Shown: piece after piece, positions 49,500 through 62,100 of the stretch | Position numbering within the stretch: the stretch's first letter is position 1 | How the letters are laid out: the number at the start of each line of letters is the position of its first letter | Assembly (NCBI GenBank): GCA_011800155.1 | Contig: CM022368.1 | Span: 2,294,001 to 2,358,000, forward strand | Direction: 5' to 3' | From: Flammulina velutipes | Taxonomy: Eukaryota; Basidiomycota; Agaricomycetes; Agaricales; Physalacriaceae | Length of the DNA: 64,000 bases | Translations under genes and position numbers: made by a program | The notes under the pieces: model-generated | What the model was told of the DNA's origin: nothing | The model's input: only the letters and a program-made list of their open reading frames with translations | Databases searched by the model: none

Positions 49500-50888
49500 A
49501 TGCATCTCGAAGCCCTCAATGACAGCCAACGCGTAGCTCTGAAGAAAGGTACCCATACCACTGTTCTTTACCAAGTAATCTTACCTGTATTGTCCCAGGT
49601 CGTTTCCATAAACTCGAGGATATTGTTTTGACATCTACAGAGCTCATCTCGCGTCGATGCAAGATCACTCCCTTAGAAGCAGAGCGGATTGTACAATTAG
49701 TCTGTGGAGACGACCTGCCTGAAATCAAGACATTGGACGCGTACGACTTTGAACGCGACATCTTCACCAGCGGGGATGAACACCTCGACCGCGCGCTGGG
49801 TGGCGGAGTCCGCACTGGGATGATATGGGAAGTCGTAGGCGAAAGGTCCGTATCGACCTTCCACATCCATTTGGGATCTGACGTCCTTCAGCGGTGCTGG
49901 GAAGACGCAGCTAGCCCTACATTTGTCTCTTACCGTCCAACTGCCTCAGGAATCTGGCGGCCTTTCCGGATCGACCTGTTACTTGACGACGTCCTCCAAG
50001 CTGCCTACTGCGCGTCTACTCGAAATTCGCAATGGGCACCCCAACCTAGCCCGTTCGTCGTGCGGGCTAGAAGACATTCATACCATGCCTTCCCCAAACA
50101 TCCCATTCCTCATCGAAGTTCTCGCCAAGACTCTCCCAGCTTTTATAGGCCAGCTCTCCAGCACTAGACCTGTCAAATTAGTCGTGATTGACGCGTTGGG
50201 AGAGCTCTTCCACACTACCGACAAGACAACGACTCAGACATTGATAGAGCGGTCACGGGACATCACCCAAATATCCTTACTTCTCCATACCATTGCTAGC
50301 AAGTATAACATAGCAGTGGTGGTGCTTAACGAGGTTGTGGACACGTTTGATAGGGGATATATTGAATCGGACGAGGCGCATCTCTCTTACAGCGAACAGG
50401 CGCGCTGGTTCGGAAGGGCAAGCACTGTGCCGGGCGAGGACAAGAAGGAAGCGAGTCTCGGACTTGTCTGGGCTAATCAAGTCAACGTTCGTATCCAATT
50501 ATCTCGTACCGGTCGCCGCCGCCACGTAGACGACAACTATCTGGGCAAGCGCCGAAAGCTTCAGATGACTCGTGTTGATCCACCTAAGGACGACGACGAC
50601 TCGGACAGGACGACTCTTATCCGTCGCCTGAGTGTTATCTTCAGCTCTGTTTCCCTCCCCGCATCCATGGACTACATCGTATCCCCAGCAGGTCTTTTTG
50701 GACTTCCAGACGACACTTCGTCAATTCCTCCACCTCGAGCAATGCATAAACCTGCCCTTACGCAGATGGAATGTCCACTTAGCACGCAAATACCCCCGTT
50801 GGACCAAGGAGAATTTGCAGACGATGTCGACGAAGAGCCTCCCAACGAATGGGACGTTCCCGAAGCATTGTCGCCTGTCAATATATGA
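49500..50888 (+). CDS. RAD57: RAD51 paralogue, probably RAD57/XRCC3-like
   Basis: RAD51 paralogues load and stabilise RAD51 filaments in homologous recombination. The start at 49500 gives MHLEALNDSQRVALKKG, joined by a short intron to RFHKLEDIVLTSTELISRRC. The core has FTSGDEHLDRALGGGVRTGM. The Walker A motif GESGAGKTQLALHL is completed across an intron at about 49848-49891. The Walker B motif is VKLVVIDALGELFH. Further conserved parts are NIAVVVLNEVVDTF and LGLVWANQVNVRIQLSRTGR. A charged C-terminal extension (KRRKLQMTRVDPPKDDDDSD) and an acidic tail end VPEALSPVNI. ATP-binding residues are intact. RAD57 is my best assignment; XRCC3 is the animal name of the same group and another paralogue is possible. 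Confidence 0.82.
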
Positions 50889-50939
50889 AATCAAGATTTA
50901 TATCCTTTTTTGCAGTTAATCTCAGTCAGCCTGGCCATA

Positions 50940-52047
50940 CTATGCAAACAGCGTACTCCAACCCTTCCTTCTGACCACCTCATCGTCAAACTGTACGCTG
51001 ACCTTCCCGCTGTAAACTATCAGCTCGGCCTTGTCGCCGACATGAGACCAGTCACCCATCCGACCAACAAAGTAGCTCCTGGCCTGTGGAGTCTCGCTGA
51101 GGATCGTAGCCTGCTCCTGCATACCCAAAGAAAGAGAGATATGATTGTTCAGGTTCCCGACTGCGATTGATACCGATACCATTCCGTGGAACGAACGGGG
51201 CAAGTGAATGCAAACAAGGCCGTTTGTCGCTTTTGCAACGAGGTGGAAAGGTGGTCGTCTGACTGTTGGGGTGTGCTGGAGCCTGTCAGGACGAAGGCAA
51301 AGAACACGGAGTATAACTCACGATGCGTGCTAGGATGGGAAATGTGCTATTGCGCGATCCACCCGCTATTCCGAGGCCTATTGTTGTCCGAGGAACAGGC
51401 GAACGGCAAACGGATGGATTCTCGCCGACGAGGTTGATATTGACGTCGATTCCTCCATTCTCCACCTCGAGGCGCAGGTTCTTCCGATCTGCTTCTTTTT
51501 CGCTCTTGCGCAGAGGAGGGAGAAGGTCAACCGGGATGTATAGGAAGGGATCAATGGTGAATGAACCGGTGATGGATGAGGTGGCACTCCCAAACGCAAG
51601 GAAGCGCCTATGGAGAGGTGTCTTGCGGAGGATGCAGGCATAGTTGGTGGCATTAACACTGGCGATTGGCTGAGAACGGGAGTACGCTCTTTGGATGGGA
51701 ATTTTGGTGGTTGAAGAGGTGCTGGGTACATCTAATGACTGGCGAAGTGGGCGTATCGGTGGTGGAGAGCTAATTACCCTAGCATGGTATGGTCCCACGA
51801 TGTAACCTTGAGATAAAGGCGTAGGCCCGGGGGAGGGAGGATGGGTAACCTCTGGAGAGCGGAGGTGGCTTATCTGCGAGGTGCTTTCGATATGGGAAGG
51901 CAAGGGTGATGCTGGACGACTGGGGGCAGACACAAGACTCTGATCAGAGTCGCTGGGAGATGGACTGGGAGACGGGTGACGAGCAGAGCGTGTTCCGTCT
52001 GAGGTATATGTCGGTGGCCGGACAGCATCTTCAGGCTCTGTGGACAT
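50940..52047 (-). CDS. DUF7330-type basidiomycete protein
   Basis: The start at 52047 gives MSTEPEDAVRPPTYTSDGTR, then a Ser/Pro-rich disordered region. The folded part has the repeating beta-strand pattern of the family: LRLEVENGGIDVNINLVGE, then, across an intron at about 51280-51325, PPFHLVAKATNGLVCIHLPR, VGNLNNHISLSLGMQEQA and GDKAELIVYSGKVSVQFDDE, ending LFA at 50940. The N-G-x-I/V motifs recurring at regular spacing suggest a beta-helix or stacked sheet. This family is common in mushrooms but has no known function. It is convergent with the RAD57-like gene, with only 51 bases between the stop codons. The assignment is from pattern memory. Confidence 0.68.
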
Positions 52048-52306
52048 GTTGGCTGTGGGGTGAGTAGGACGGCAAACAGTAGGAAGATGCCAGTACTTTG
52101 TATTCTTCTCGTAATTTACGTCCCGAAGAAACCTTCCATAGTTAGGCATGTGTCCAGATCCTCGTGCCTGCTTGTATATTTACCTTTCGACGCGTGTAAA
52201 GCATGCTTCGGACTCGTCGGTTGATATAATAGCTTTGCGGATATCAATATTACTGTATTAAGTCTAACATGTATGAGTGCTCGTACTGTGTTCGTATGTA
52301 TGGAAA

Positions 52307-53223
52307 TTAGTCTTCTCGCCATTGCTGCGATTTGCCATAAGCCGCCCGGTGTCCAAGGAACGGGTTCCAAGTGTCTTTCCAAGCACCAAAGTAGGGCACG
52401 GTAAAATGGCCCATCTCCATCGAATGTGTGAGAGATATCGACGAGTGGTCTCCTTGAAGGTAGGCCATTGGTGGCGGCGTTGGAGATGGAGAGCAAGGTG
52501 GCGTTGGCGAGCCGATGTAGGCACTATCCATGCTACAAGGCGGAACGGGGGTGCGTTCGTGGAGGACAACAAGGAAGCCGAGTAATGCTGAATGTAGTCA
52601 TTAAATTAGACCCATGAGCAAGCAAAGAGGGTACCAACATAGAGCAGGTGCCAGCCAAGCCATCGCCAGTAATGCCATCGAAAAGGAGCAGCTATGAGGT
52701 AGGCCAGAAAAGCTCTTGCACAAGTTTCCTGCTCGTTCGCGGATAGTAAAGTACAACGCGTTGGCTGTGGAAGGGCGAGGACGTAAGTTAGATGTTGAAA
52801 GGACTATTTTCGGAAGACGTACGTAGCATGTCGACAAGAATTATGCCAAAAGTCCATGTATGTCTCCGTCGTTCGTTTTCGGGCTTCCAGGCTGTTCGGT
52901 ACAATTTAATCATTTCTGCCCCCGCAATAACGACGAGGGCTAGCCAGTTAGATACAGTGAGAGCGGCCATGGTAGCTATGATAGATGAACAAGTGTAAAA
53001 CCTTACAAAGTTGGTTCCTTACCGCTTATGGACGCCACCACCAGTGACGCGTACGAGAGGGCGAGGATGGAAATGTTGAGGATAAATATCCAACCTGCCA
53101 GTGAATGTGATGAGTAATGGCCAGCTCCTACGGAGCGTAAAACATACCCAGTATGGCTATCCTCACTACTCGAGATACATCAAAGCGCGCTTTCCTTACA
53201 AGCAGAGGCATAGGCAAGGACAT
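52307..53223 (-). CDS. Integral membrane protein with four predicted segments
   Basis: The gene is assembled from five exons. The start at 53223 gives MSLPMPLLVRKARFDVSRVV. Segments, with rough residue ranges, are WIFILNISILALSYASLVVA (27-46), LTVSNWLALVVIAGAEMI (56-73), TWTFGIILVDMLPNALYF (90-107) and MALLAMAWLAPALSLLGFLV (131-150). The cytosolic C-terminus is Pro- and Ser-rich (SPTPPCSPSPTPPPMAYLQG) and ends YGKSQQWRED at 52307. The topology and size resemble fungal four-helix MARVEL-like proteins. I see no enzyme motif. The splice phases all fit, with donor/acceptor pairs separated by about 50-60 bases. Confidence 0.68.
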
Positions 53224-53542
53224 GATCAAGTTGAGGGAGCGAGGAGACCCAATGAAAGGGTGCGTGTCATATCAAAAGGCGCTCCTTCATGTTCTTTCAT
53301 CGCGAAATCTCTTTGTCAAGTCGAAACTCATCTGGCAGAGCGACTCATGGCATGCATGGCAGCTGGCCTACCAAAGGGTCGTGGGAAGAAATGATTGATC
53401 GCCGGTAGTGGCGCCACCAAGTAAATACTATTTCCTCTTCAAGTTTTCAATTTCTCCTTGTTCAACGTTCAACGTTTAAGTTGACAACAGAAAAGATACA
53501 TTACAGAGTTACATGCAGTAAAATACTCCAGGTTTTACTAGA
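53224..53542. other. Intergenic, 319 bp
   Basis: This lies between the start of the four-segment membrane protein gene and the end of the carboxypeptidase gene, both on the minus strand. It contains AT-rich sequence and overlapping short frames on the plus strand with no gene-like features. Confidence 0.45.
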
Positions 53543-56394
53543 TCACTGTAGTTGCGCCACCATAACCGATACAAACATCGTCATTAGCACCAACTTGTTT
53601 ATCGGCATCCCGCAAATAGCACTGTCTATCTCGTCTTGGGGCTGCACTTGCGTTGTCACTGTCGCCTCCGCTGCCATGAAAGACGCCCACGCAGCACGTG
53701 TTGCCGACGGAAACACGTAGAACCCTTCCGTACTCAATGAGCCAGTATAAATCTCGTCTGACCCAGGCAAGATGTCCGCTGCCAAAGTCGAGTTCTCTCC
53801 ACCAACGACGATATCACCGATCAACAGTCCAGTCGTGTTGTCTCCAATCACGAATTCCCGTAAAAATGTCAGCGCCTATGAGCGACAATTATGAGCAATT
53901 TGTACTTAGGTCATCATAGAACATTTCATCACTTACAGCTTCTGGCTTTTTGCTTGGTACTAGATGTCCAGCACCATCAAACAAGACATAGGTCCAGTTC
54001 CTTTCCTGGTGGATTATTCCTGCAAAATTTCCTGCGTCATCGTACCAAGGTGTCGAGGGCCTCCGAGAGAAGCCTTGGATCCCTCCGAACGTCGTGTTCT
54101 GCACGAATATTTAGATAGATTCGCTCAACACTCCCTTTGACTAACCTGAATAGCAACTGGGTTGGAGTTAGGTCAATATTGATAGTAATAGCTTGAGTAG
54201 TACTGAATGCATCTTACTTTCAGATCCAAAGTGTGGGACGAGCGCATCATCATTACCAGAGTAGATGATGATAGAAACATTATTAGCCGTTGCATTAGTG
54301 GCGAGTTCGGTGAGGAAGACCATGGGTCTACGGTATGTTGTCAGTCCAAAATATTGGTGTTCAGGTCTTCTTAGACGCACTCGGGACCTTTTGACAATGT
54401 ATTCGTTCAATAGTGGAAAGGAGGACGTTGAAAAGACTCACTAGGATCGTTCCATTCTGCGAACATTAAACGGTCAAAACAACGTTAAATGAAGCATATA
54501 GCAGACATACGCAGTTCACCAAAGGGAAAGTCGAAAGAAAGGGTCCAGTTCTTGCTGGTTGGCGCATGAATCGCCGCCCTTGTACGGTTATCTATGAAAT
54601 TCTTTGTTAAGAAAAATGTGGGCTGTAGTCCGTTTGCGTATACCATTCAAAAAGACCTCGCCATCCATAGGTACTTCTGGGTTGAGTGCATCAGTCACGT
54701 CATATACCTGGTTAAGATAAGCAGTTGGCCAATTGAGGCGAGAGGCTACGTGCATCGAAGCCTTGCGTTTCATCTAGAAGAGTGTTAGTCTAAGCATGTA
54801 CCATATGGTTGGAGACCTACTCCAGGGCGATGAGAAATTCAACGCGTAGTCGATGAACTCATCCAACAGCAAGCATCCGTACTGTTCGCAGGTCAGCTCA
54901 ACAGGCGCAGATGCTAGTGCTGATAATAATATACCCAAGGGTCGATGGTACCATTTGCGCGATCAGTCAAATCTCTTGAGGCAAGCGCAGAGGTTTGGAA
55001 AGATCGCCTATGAACGTCAGCTACGGAAGATAACTGCTGGAATTTAGTAGCGAAGGTCGATTGGAATTGATTGAAGCGCGTAGAGGTTTGTAGTTGATAC
55101 GTGTAGTTGCGGCTGGTTGGCAGAGTCAACGGAACGGTTGGAAGGATGCCATCTTGAGGATAACTCAAAGTAATGTTGTATCCACACAAATCGCTCCTGT
55201 GGGAGTGTTAGGTCCGTCGAAAGCTGTGCGTTTCAACTCACTGCTCTTCGAAATATTTATACACTTCTGGATCATAACTGACGAGCTGAGGGTACGTCTT
55301 GATGACACTAAGCTGTGGTTTACAGCATCAGCCGAGGTATCAGACCGAGGAAAGAAGCGTACCGCAGGCAAAAGCTCAAAGACTTGTCCCGAAGTGAGCG
55401 TTCCATCACCAATTGCAACCTTGGCGAGTTTAACGGGTGGATTCTCCAAGCCGAAATAGGCTTTCATAATATAAGGCTGAGAGTCGGTTGAGCTAAGGAT
55501 AGAGATGTGGTGAAGACGCGTACAATGTAAGTTCCGGCGTAGCTTTCGCCAGTAAGATGCAGCGGGCGCGTGGCAAGGCTGGGAAAGACTTTGACCAAAT
55601 TGCCCAAGAAGCCCATCTGAAGATAGGTTAAGCGCACGCGTGAGAGAGACGCACAGCAATAACATACAAAATCCTGACCCATCTGGTCTTCACCGGCAAC
55701 TGGGAGTGTGTGAACAATTGAAGAAGGCGATCGTCAAATGGCTCACCGTAGCCTTCCGTATCTGCGGTGGAGAATCCAGTACCTCTGTATGTGTTGTTAG
55801 CGCGTCGCGTCGAGCTTCAAGGTTGATGAGCGGCGTACACAGGCTGGTCGATCCAGATATAGTCGGCAATCGTATCCCAACTGTAATTGTTGGCGGACAT
55901 GCCATAGTCTCCTCCCAGTCGGTAAGGACCATTCTGTACAACTGTGAGATGAAGTTTGCTTTCGCCACGTTTGACCGTACACACCTCCCACAAGAACCCA
56001 GCCATACTCGAACTACCTGGCCCACCATTCAGCCAAATGCCCCATGGCTCCGTGCTATTGTCGACAGTCAATGAGCTGTTGGTCTTTTCGACAGCCCAGA
56101 AGAACAGCGTATTGTTGGGGTGACCGTCGCGCTGTACGCCGATATTGCCCGCAAAGGTCCGCGACGAGGCAAAGGTGACGTTGGGAAGAGGATCGGTTAC
56201 TTCGAAGTCTACGAGACGCGTCAAACAACGGGTTGAGCTGTGTAATAAGTGTACATACAGCTTTGCCATTGTGGACTGTAGTCTCCGTCTGGCTGGTTGG
56301 GATAGACATGAGGGAATGTGTTGGGTGGTGAAGAGTCATCCTGCGCGATCGACTTGGCAGCCAAGATGCCCAAAATGACTGATAGTGCGAACAT
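53543..56394 (-). CDS. Secreted serine carboxypeptidase (S10 family)
   Basis: This removes C-terminal residues from peptides in the vacuole or outside the cell. The start at 56394 gives signal peptide MFALSVILGILAAKSIAQ. Motifs in order are PWGIWLNGGPGSSSM (oxyanion hole), TIADYIWIDQPVGTGFS (across an intron) and the nucleophile LHLTGESYAGTYIP. The catalytic Asp is in IIYSGNDDALVPHFGSE and the catalytic His in FDGAGHLVPSKKPEA. All three residues of the triad are intact. The gene is cut into very small exons, including 15 bases (54442-54456) and 11 bases (54146-54156). The C-terminal part continues FVIGDNTTGLLIGD and ends with a hydrophobic stretch (NKLVLMTMFVSVMVAQLQ), which could be a weak anchor or GPI-type signal. 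Confidence 0.9.
54146..54156 (-). other. 11-base microexon of the carboxypeptidase gene
   Basis: Read on the minus strand, TTGCTATTCAG lies between acceptor ccaacccag and donor gttagtca. It completes FGSE-IAIQ-NTTFGG, a conserved S10 tract, in phase. Confidence 0.75.
54442..54456 (-). other. 15-base microexon of the carboxypeptidase gene
   Basis: Read on the minus strand, AATGGAACGATCCTA lies between acceptor gttcgcag and donor gtgagtct. It yields the conserved Gln-Trp-Asn-Asp-Pro after FPFGEL. The next junction is less clear: either a 7-base exon at 54381-54387 follows, or a downstream donor (gtcttt) is used with a longer intron. Confidence 0.65.
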
Positions 56395-56630
56395 GGCGGT
56401 TAGATGAAGGCTTCTCCTTCCTTACCAACTCTTATACACGGAGAACAATAGGCCTGATAGCTAAAAGATACTCATCGCTACGTAAATAATGCCGATGTAT
56501 TGCCAAAGCGGTACACGAAAACAATAATAGAAAAGATACAGAGTAAAGATGCACAGTGCTACATAAAATAAGTACAAGAAATTCACATCGAGTAACTAGA
56601 CAACTATTCAAAGCGAGAAAGCAACATTAA

Positions 56631-58871
56631 TTACAGGTACAGTCCATTCGCGACGCGAAACAATTTCTGAACCTCCATCTCCTCTCCTGCTCGGCGGTTA
56701 CCAAATCCTGCTGAGTCGTGGTGTTCAGATCTTCCAAAGTCGATAACCCGAAACCTCTTTGGCCCGCAGCCAGCTTTTCCTTGGGAGCTTGGAGGGTCGT
56801 AAATGTTACCGTGGTCAACAACCACATTCCGAGGATAAACGGAGTTGTGGACCCATCCTTCACAGTGAAGGCGGAAGAAGAGAGCAGCACATTCTTGCCT
56901 GAATAGCGAGTGAGTGGATAGGAAGGAAGTATGGAACGCCAACACTTACCGGTCATCCATATCAAGACCCTTCAGGCCATCATCAAGCGACTTGCCACAT
57001 TTCTCTACCAGCAGGATAGGGCTGAGGTACCGGTCTTCGTCCTCGTCCTCCGGTTCGTAGTATCCATAAAATTGAGGAACGAGAGCAGTCGCGGGAGTGG
57101 GGTCGTGCAATGGAGGGAAAACATTGTAGCCAGTTGAATGCTCATAAAAATGTGCGGGAAATTTTTGGTAATTTCGAGCTTCACGGACAAGATGATCGTC
57201 ATGTTGAATGGAGAGCTTAGCCGCTACTTCGACTTGAAACGTCGTGGGGGCGTCCTGTCGCTTCGGCTGATGTTCGCAGTACTTCCCCGGCACCGACCAT
57301 TGCAGGCTGTCAAGATCGACTGTACGAGCACCGCCCTGATAGCATTCACGAGAGCGCATTCCCCCGTTCTCCATGTTGACCACTCGCTCCTTCGTCGGGA
57401 CGCCGTCCTTTTCGGCGTCGGCTTCGTCCACAGCTATAAAGTCTTCTCCAGGCTGAAGGGTCGTCTCAACCCAGATCTTCCCCTTTCTGCCATGCTTGCC
57501 AGCAGCAGCAAGCATCAAGTCTTCGATCTGCCAACCAACAGGCTGTGCTGGGTTTGTCTCCTCGTCGGGCATTTCTGCTTTGAGTTTCTCGAGCATTGCG
57601 AGTCCCACGCAAGCGTCGCACATCTCAGGCTCAACGACCCAGCTGCGCGGAATTTCCCAAGAAGCTGTGTACACATAAGAATGGTGTCCTTCCCCCAGTC
57701 GCTTACTAGCTGCTAGATAGAGATGGGCTTCAGGAGTGGATACCTGTTCGTCAGGTTTCGGAGGGAAGCGAGCAAATGTTGCCTCTGGGACTTCTCCGTC
57801 TGGCAGTGGCGTACCTCCAGGGAGTCTACTGGGATCAGTCACAAACATCAGACCGGGAGACTTCGCTTTAGGTTGGTTCTTGATCTCTTCACGTTTGGCG
57901 GCGATAGCTTCCCGAGTCGCAGTGGAAAGACGCAGCTTGTAAGTTCTAGGAGGAGCGTTTGCGTCGACGGGAAAGGAGCGACCGGCTGATACGTAGAGGG
58001 TATTGTCGGGATCATGCACGATGAGTTTCTCAGGCAAGAGATGCCAAGGGATACGGTTGTGGAATTGGTTTTGAGGCACCTAGGAAGAGAGAAATGGTAA
58101 GCAAAGAACATCTGACAACACATCGAATCAACATACATCGTTGGGGCGTGCACCTGCGTCAATTTCCTTCAGGATAGTCGCCATATCGTATGGGAGGATT
58201 TCCGTCGGCGAAGCTTCCTGTTCAGCCCAAGCTATTTCGTCCTTCGCGTGGTTGAGTTCTCCGTTAGCCTTGCAGAATCCAAGCATCTTGCTGCCGGTAG
58301 TGATGGTGGACAAGTTGGGGCAATCTGGCATGCGGCGCGTGCGGAAAAAGTCAAGGACTGTCGCACCCCAGAGTGGCTCCTTGTTGCTCGCTATTTTGCC
58401 AGTCGAGGAAGTCTTCATGATGGCGCCCTTGGGATCTCGACGCCACTCCCGGATGATGGTACGACGCTTGATGGGTGGGTCATAGCGCGATTGCTCTCCT
58501 TCGCTATTGTCTCTCTTCGACGTTTGAGTCAAAACGAACTGTTCGATGCGCTGAGCACGTTCACAGAGTGCTTTGGCATTGGCGACCTTCTCCAGGTTGC
58601 TGGCAAAGATGGAAATGGGTGTCTGACCGCATAAACATGAATACGATGTGGAGCAAGGCATATAATCACTCACAGAAAGGACCTCCTCCTCGCTAAAGGT
58701 GACTGAAGGCAACTTGTCTTCCTCTAGATCTTGAAGTTCGTCACAGTCCATCGGAGCTCCATCTTCAGGCGTTGAATCCTTAGCCTCGATAGCAATATGT
58801 TCCTTGGGCTGCGTAGGAGATCGCTTGGAAAACATGCCCTTGAGACCTTTCTCGAAGTCGTTAGAAAACAT
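56631..58871 (-). CDS. Protein-kinase-like protein, probable pseudokinase
   Basis: The start at 58871 gives MFSNDFEKGLKGMFSKRSPT. The first half is helical and charged with no known domain. The C-terminal third shows a kinase fold: a glycine-rich-like region (ASKRLGEGHHSYVYTASWE), a candidate ATP-binding Lys (FQVEVAAKLS), an alpha-C Glu (LVREARNYQKF), and hinge LSPILLVEKCGKSL. The catalytic loop is GWVHNSVYPRNVVV and the metal-binding motif is RVIDFGRS. In the loop, the usual catalytic Asp (His-Arg-Asp) is Ser and the usual Lys is Tyr, while the later Asn and the DFG motif remain. It ends VANGLYL at 56631. I remember similar loops in Agaricomycete proteins. Catalysis would be weak or absent; a scaffold role is inferred. 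Confidence 0.78.
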
Positions 58872-59193
58872 GATAGACAACTGTCAACGCGTTAGAATGT
58901 TTATCGGTGTGGATCGCAGGACTTACAGCTAGGGAAAATGGTAGTAAGTGGAAAAGAATGACAAAGGAACGCCATGCTTTTAAGGCGCTAAGAAGTTCAT
59001 TGTTCCCTGTCAACAATGAAGATTTGACATTGACAACGTTGCGCGTCCGAGTCACGTCCACGTGGGGTGACCACGCGTAATAGACAAGCGCCCACAAACG
59101 GATGCGTTTCAGTTGCACTTTGGTTGCACTTACAAGAATTAAAAGATTGATTAGATAAAGAAACATATCCAAGAGTTAACACAGGTCATTGAG
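58872..59193. other. Intergenic, 322 bp
   Basis: This lies between the kinase-like gene start and the transporter-like gene stop, both minus strand. It contains promoter sequence of the kinase-like gene. A short direct repeat, ttgcactt, occurs twice near 59112-59130. No gene is seen. Confidence 0.45.
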
Positions 59194-62100
59194 CTAGAAT
59201 GACTCTCGCGACTGCTCAAACTTGAGCTTCCACTCGTTGAATCCTTCCAAGGGCACTTCGCCGCAAAGCTCTTTCGTAATGGCCCGTAACGCATCCAATC
59301 CCTATACCACAAAGTCAGCAACCTCATTCTACGCATTTTGATAGATGACTTACTAGAAGCAATTGATACACGGCCACGACAGCAGCCGCATAGTACATGT
59401 AATCCACCTCTTTGATGTGTTCTGTCGTAAGCGCCTTGGTCTGATTAGCATAGTGTTGCTGGTGGTAGAACAGTTTCTCGAGAAGCGCCGAGGGTTGAAC
59501 TTCCTGGAGCGGTTCAGCAGTTCTCAGCGCTTGAGACACCAAGGCAAACTGCCCCATTACGTCGGCGATCTAAAGACAATATCAGCGAAACTTGAAGCTT
59601 CATGATGCCGAGTCTAGCGCACAAAATTGGGGTTTAGAACACCTGTGTGGGAAAGAACGGCCACTCTCCATTCGTCATTGAGATGAAGAAGCGCTCCACC
59701 AAGCTAGAATCCAATCGTGTCAGGACAAAAGCTTGGGCACCCTTGAAACGTCGTACCTGGGCTAAGCTAGAAGTCATCTCTATCTGAATGTCAGTGAGCT
59801 CTCTATACTCCTTCAAGGCCCATTTTCCTCGTATGTTTCCTTCCCATTTGGCCAGGTCCGTCAGGTCTTGGATAGTACGCAATTCCATCGACGCCGCCAT
59901 CATCTTCCGTCTGAATGAGTCCATCCATGCCTTCTTCATCTTCGGGTCGGTAGAATCGGATATCCAAGCCGACATGAGACTCCCATAGAGCTTCGATAGA
60001 GATACAATAGATGCAGCATTGCGCAACCGAACAGCCTTTCGACCTGACGTCGGAGGAATGAACATAACGACAGACGCGGCCGCACAACCTATGTCGTTTT
60101 CAGAACTTGTGACCTTCGAGGAGCCAATGCTCTTACCGACAATGACCAGAAGAAAGCGTTTCCATGCAACGGACCATCCGATACCTAATAGTAATTGTGA
60201 GGTTGTGCATCACCGGATATCGGAATAGTACTACAACGGCTTACCTGGAGTGACAACTTGAACGGTGTGCCCGTCTATCCAAGAATAACCAACGACAAGT
60301 GCAAAGGTTGCCTTCGTAACGTCAGCGTCGCAACGAAGTACAGACTGAGATCAGACGTACGCATCCCAAGATTACACCTTGGACATACTGAAAGGGCGCA
60401 AAGACCCGAATAAACACAATGGGAGGTAGGAAGACGGCCAAAGAAGCAGCAGACCCGTAAGGGCTACCGTTGCTCTTCGCGTTTCCTATATACCAAGCGA
60501 GTAGCCCGACGACGAGACCTATAACAGTGCCGACCAGTCGAGTAACGAGACTGTGGATTGATAAATGAAAATACCATTGGGATAATTGAACCGACCGACT
60601 TGAATATCTGATCAGCGGCGTAGAGGTTGATCATAGTTTGTGCCATGATGAGTGCCCTGCAGTGCGAGTCAGTTGCTCCTCGGGCAGCTCCGAGTCTTTG
60701 AGTCTTACCATACTCCTTTCTCCGCGTAATAGAAATCTAAGGAAGGGCAAGGGCACTCATTAGACATTGCATTTGCTATACTCGGAAACACCTACGAGCA
60801 GTGTTGTTCACCACGGCTGGGATCCACAGCGCTATGCTGACGATAGTGTATTTCACAGCGAACTGTGAACATTGTTCATGAGAAGGATGACAGGCATGGT
60901 TGGCGAGGGGCTCACTATGAACTCTGGGGTCTTCGTCCACTTGTACATCCTGGATAAGACATACATGAATCTCTGGAAGGCATTGGTCGGAGCTTTGCTA
61001 TCCGGATCACGTCCTGTCAACAATGAGCAGAATAACAGAGAGGTGTATAGAATGGCGTACTATAATCTACCTCATCCTGACCCACCACAGTCGCACCAGC
61101 AGGATGAGGCGATACGTCTTCGCCAAAGACACCGTTGTTTCGATCACCTTTCGCGCTGACAATCTTCCATAACTTTCTCAGTCCTTTAGGCGCCCAAAGC
61201 CTGTTAGATCTCCTCTTCTCTATGGTATCTCCGACCAACTCCATAATCCCCAACGTTGCCTCTGCTACAGCTACGATGGCAGACCCAAAGACATAGGACA
61301 CGTACAACGACCTGAGAGGTAGAGCGTTCATGAGCGAATCATCCCCGACGATAGGCATGTATGGAGCCAAGAGCTGCATACGATGCTCATCCTTGAAAGC
61401 TCTGAGAGCTTCGTGTAAACGCGCTGTCCCCAAGTCGAGATCTTTGCGAACAACAGCATCTAGGTCGACGTTTCGTTTCCAGCGCTTTTTGTTGATGTGG
61501 TCGATTGTGTGCTTGATAGTTTCAAGACCGTCTGCGCAAGCGTGTCGTAGCTCCTCGGTGGACGAATCCAGGATAGGCAAGATGTCCAGGACACGGACAT
61601 TATGCTCGGCTTCAACATCTTGATTCATTTGGTGCACTTGACGCAGAAGGTATGTGTCGCTGGTATCCGGTAGAGATGCTTCTGACATGTGGGGCGAATC
61701 GAACATATGTTGAGACATGCAGAGCATCTGTCCAAAGCTTTGGAGACCGGCTGGGTCATAGGTAAGAAACCGTGGTCACTTTCAGTAGGAAACTAGGTCA
61801 CATACCGACCCGTACCACCAAGGTGAGCAAAGGTTCCAACAAGTCGAGTACGTCGTCACCGTTCCACTTGCCCCAGCTGAACTCGAGATGTATAAACCGA
61901 CACGTTGCCATCACTTGAGGACATAGATAAGAAGCAAGGAGGATCAAGAAACTTCGAGAACTTACGCTGTGTCTGCGACGTTACGAGGATTGACCTGTCC
62001 TTCTTGGTCTTTGTGTTAAGATGAGCCATTTCCTCCTGTAAATTGTCGCTTCTCATCGCCAAGACCTCATCTTGTGCAAGCAACAACGCTTTTATACGGT

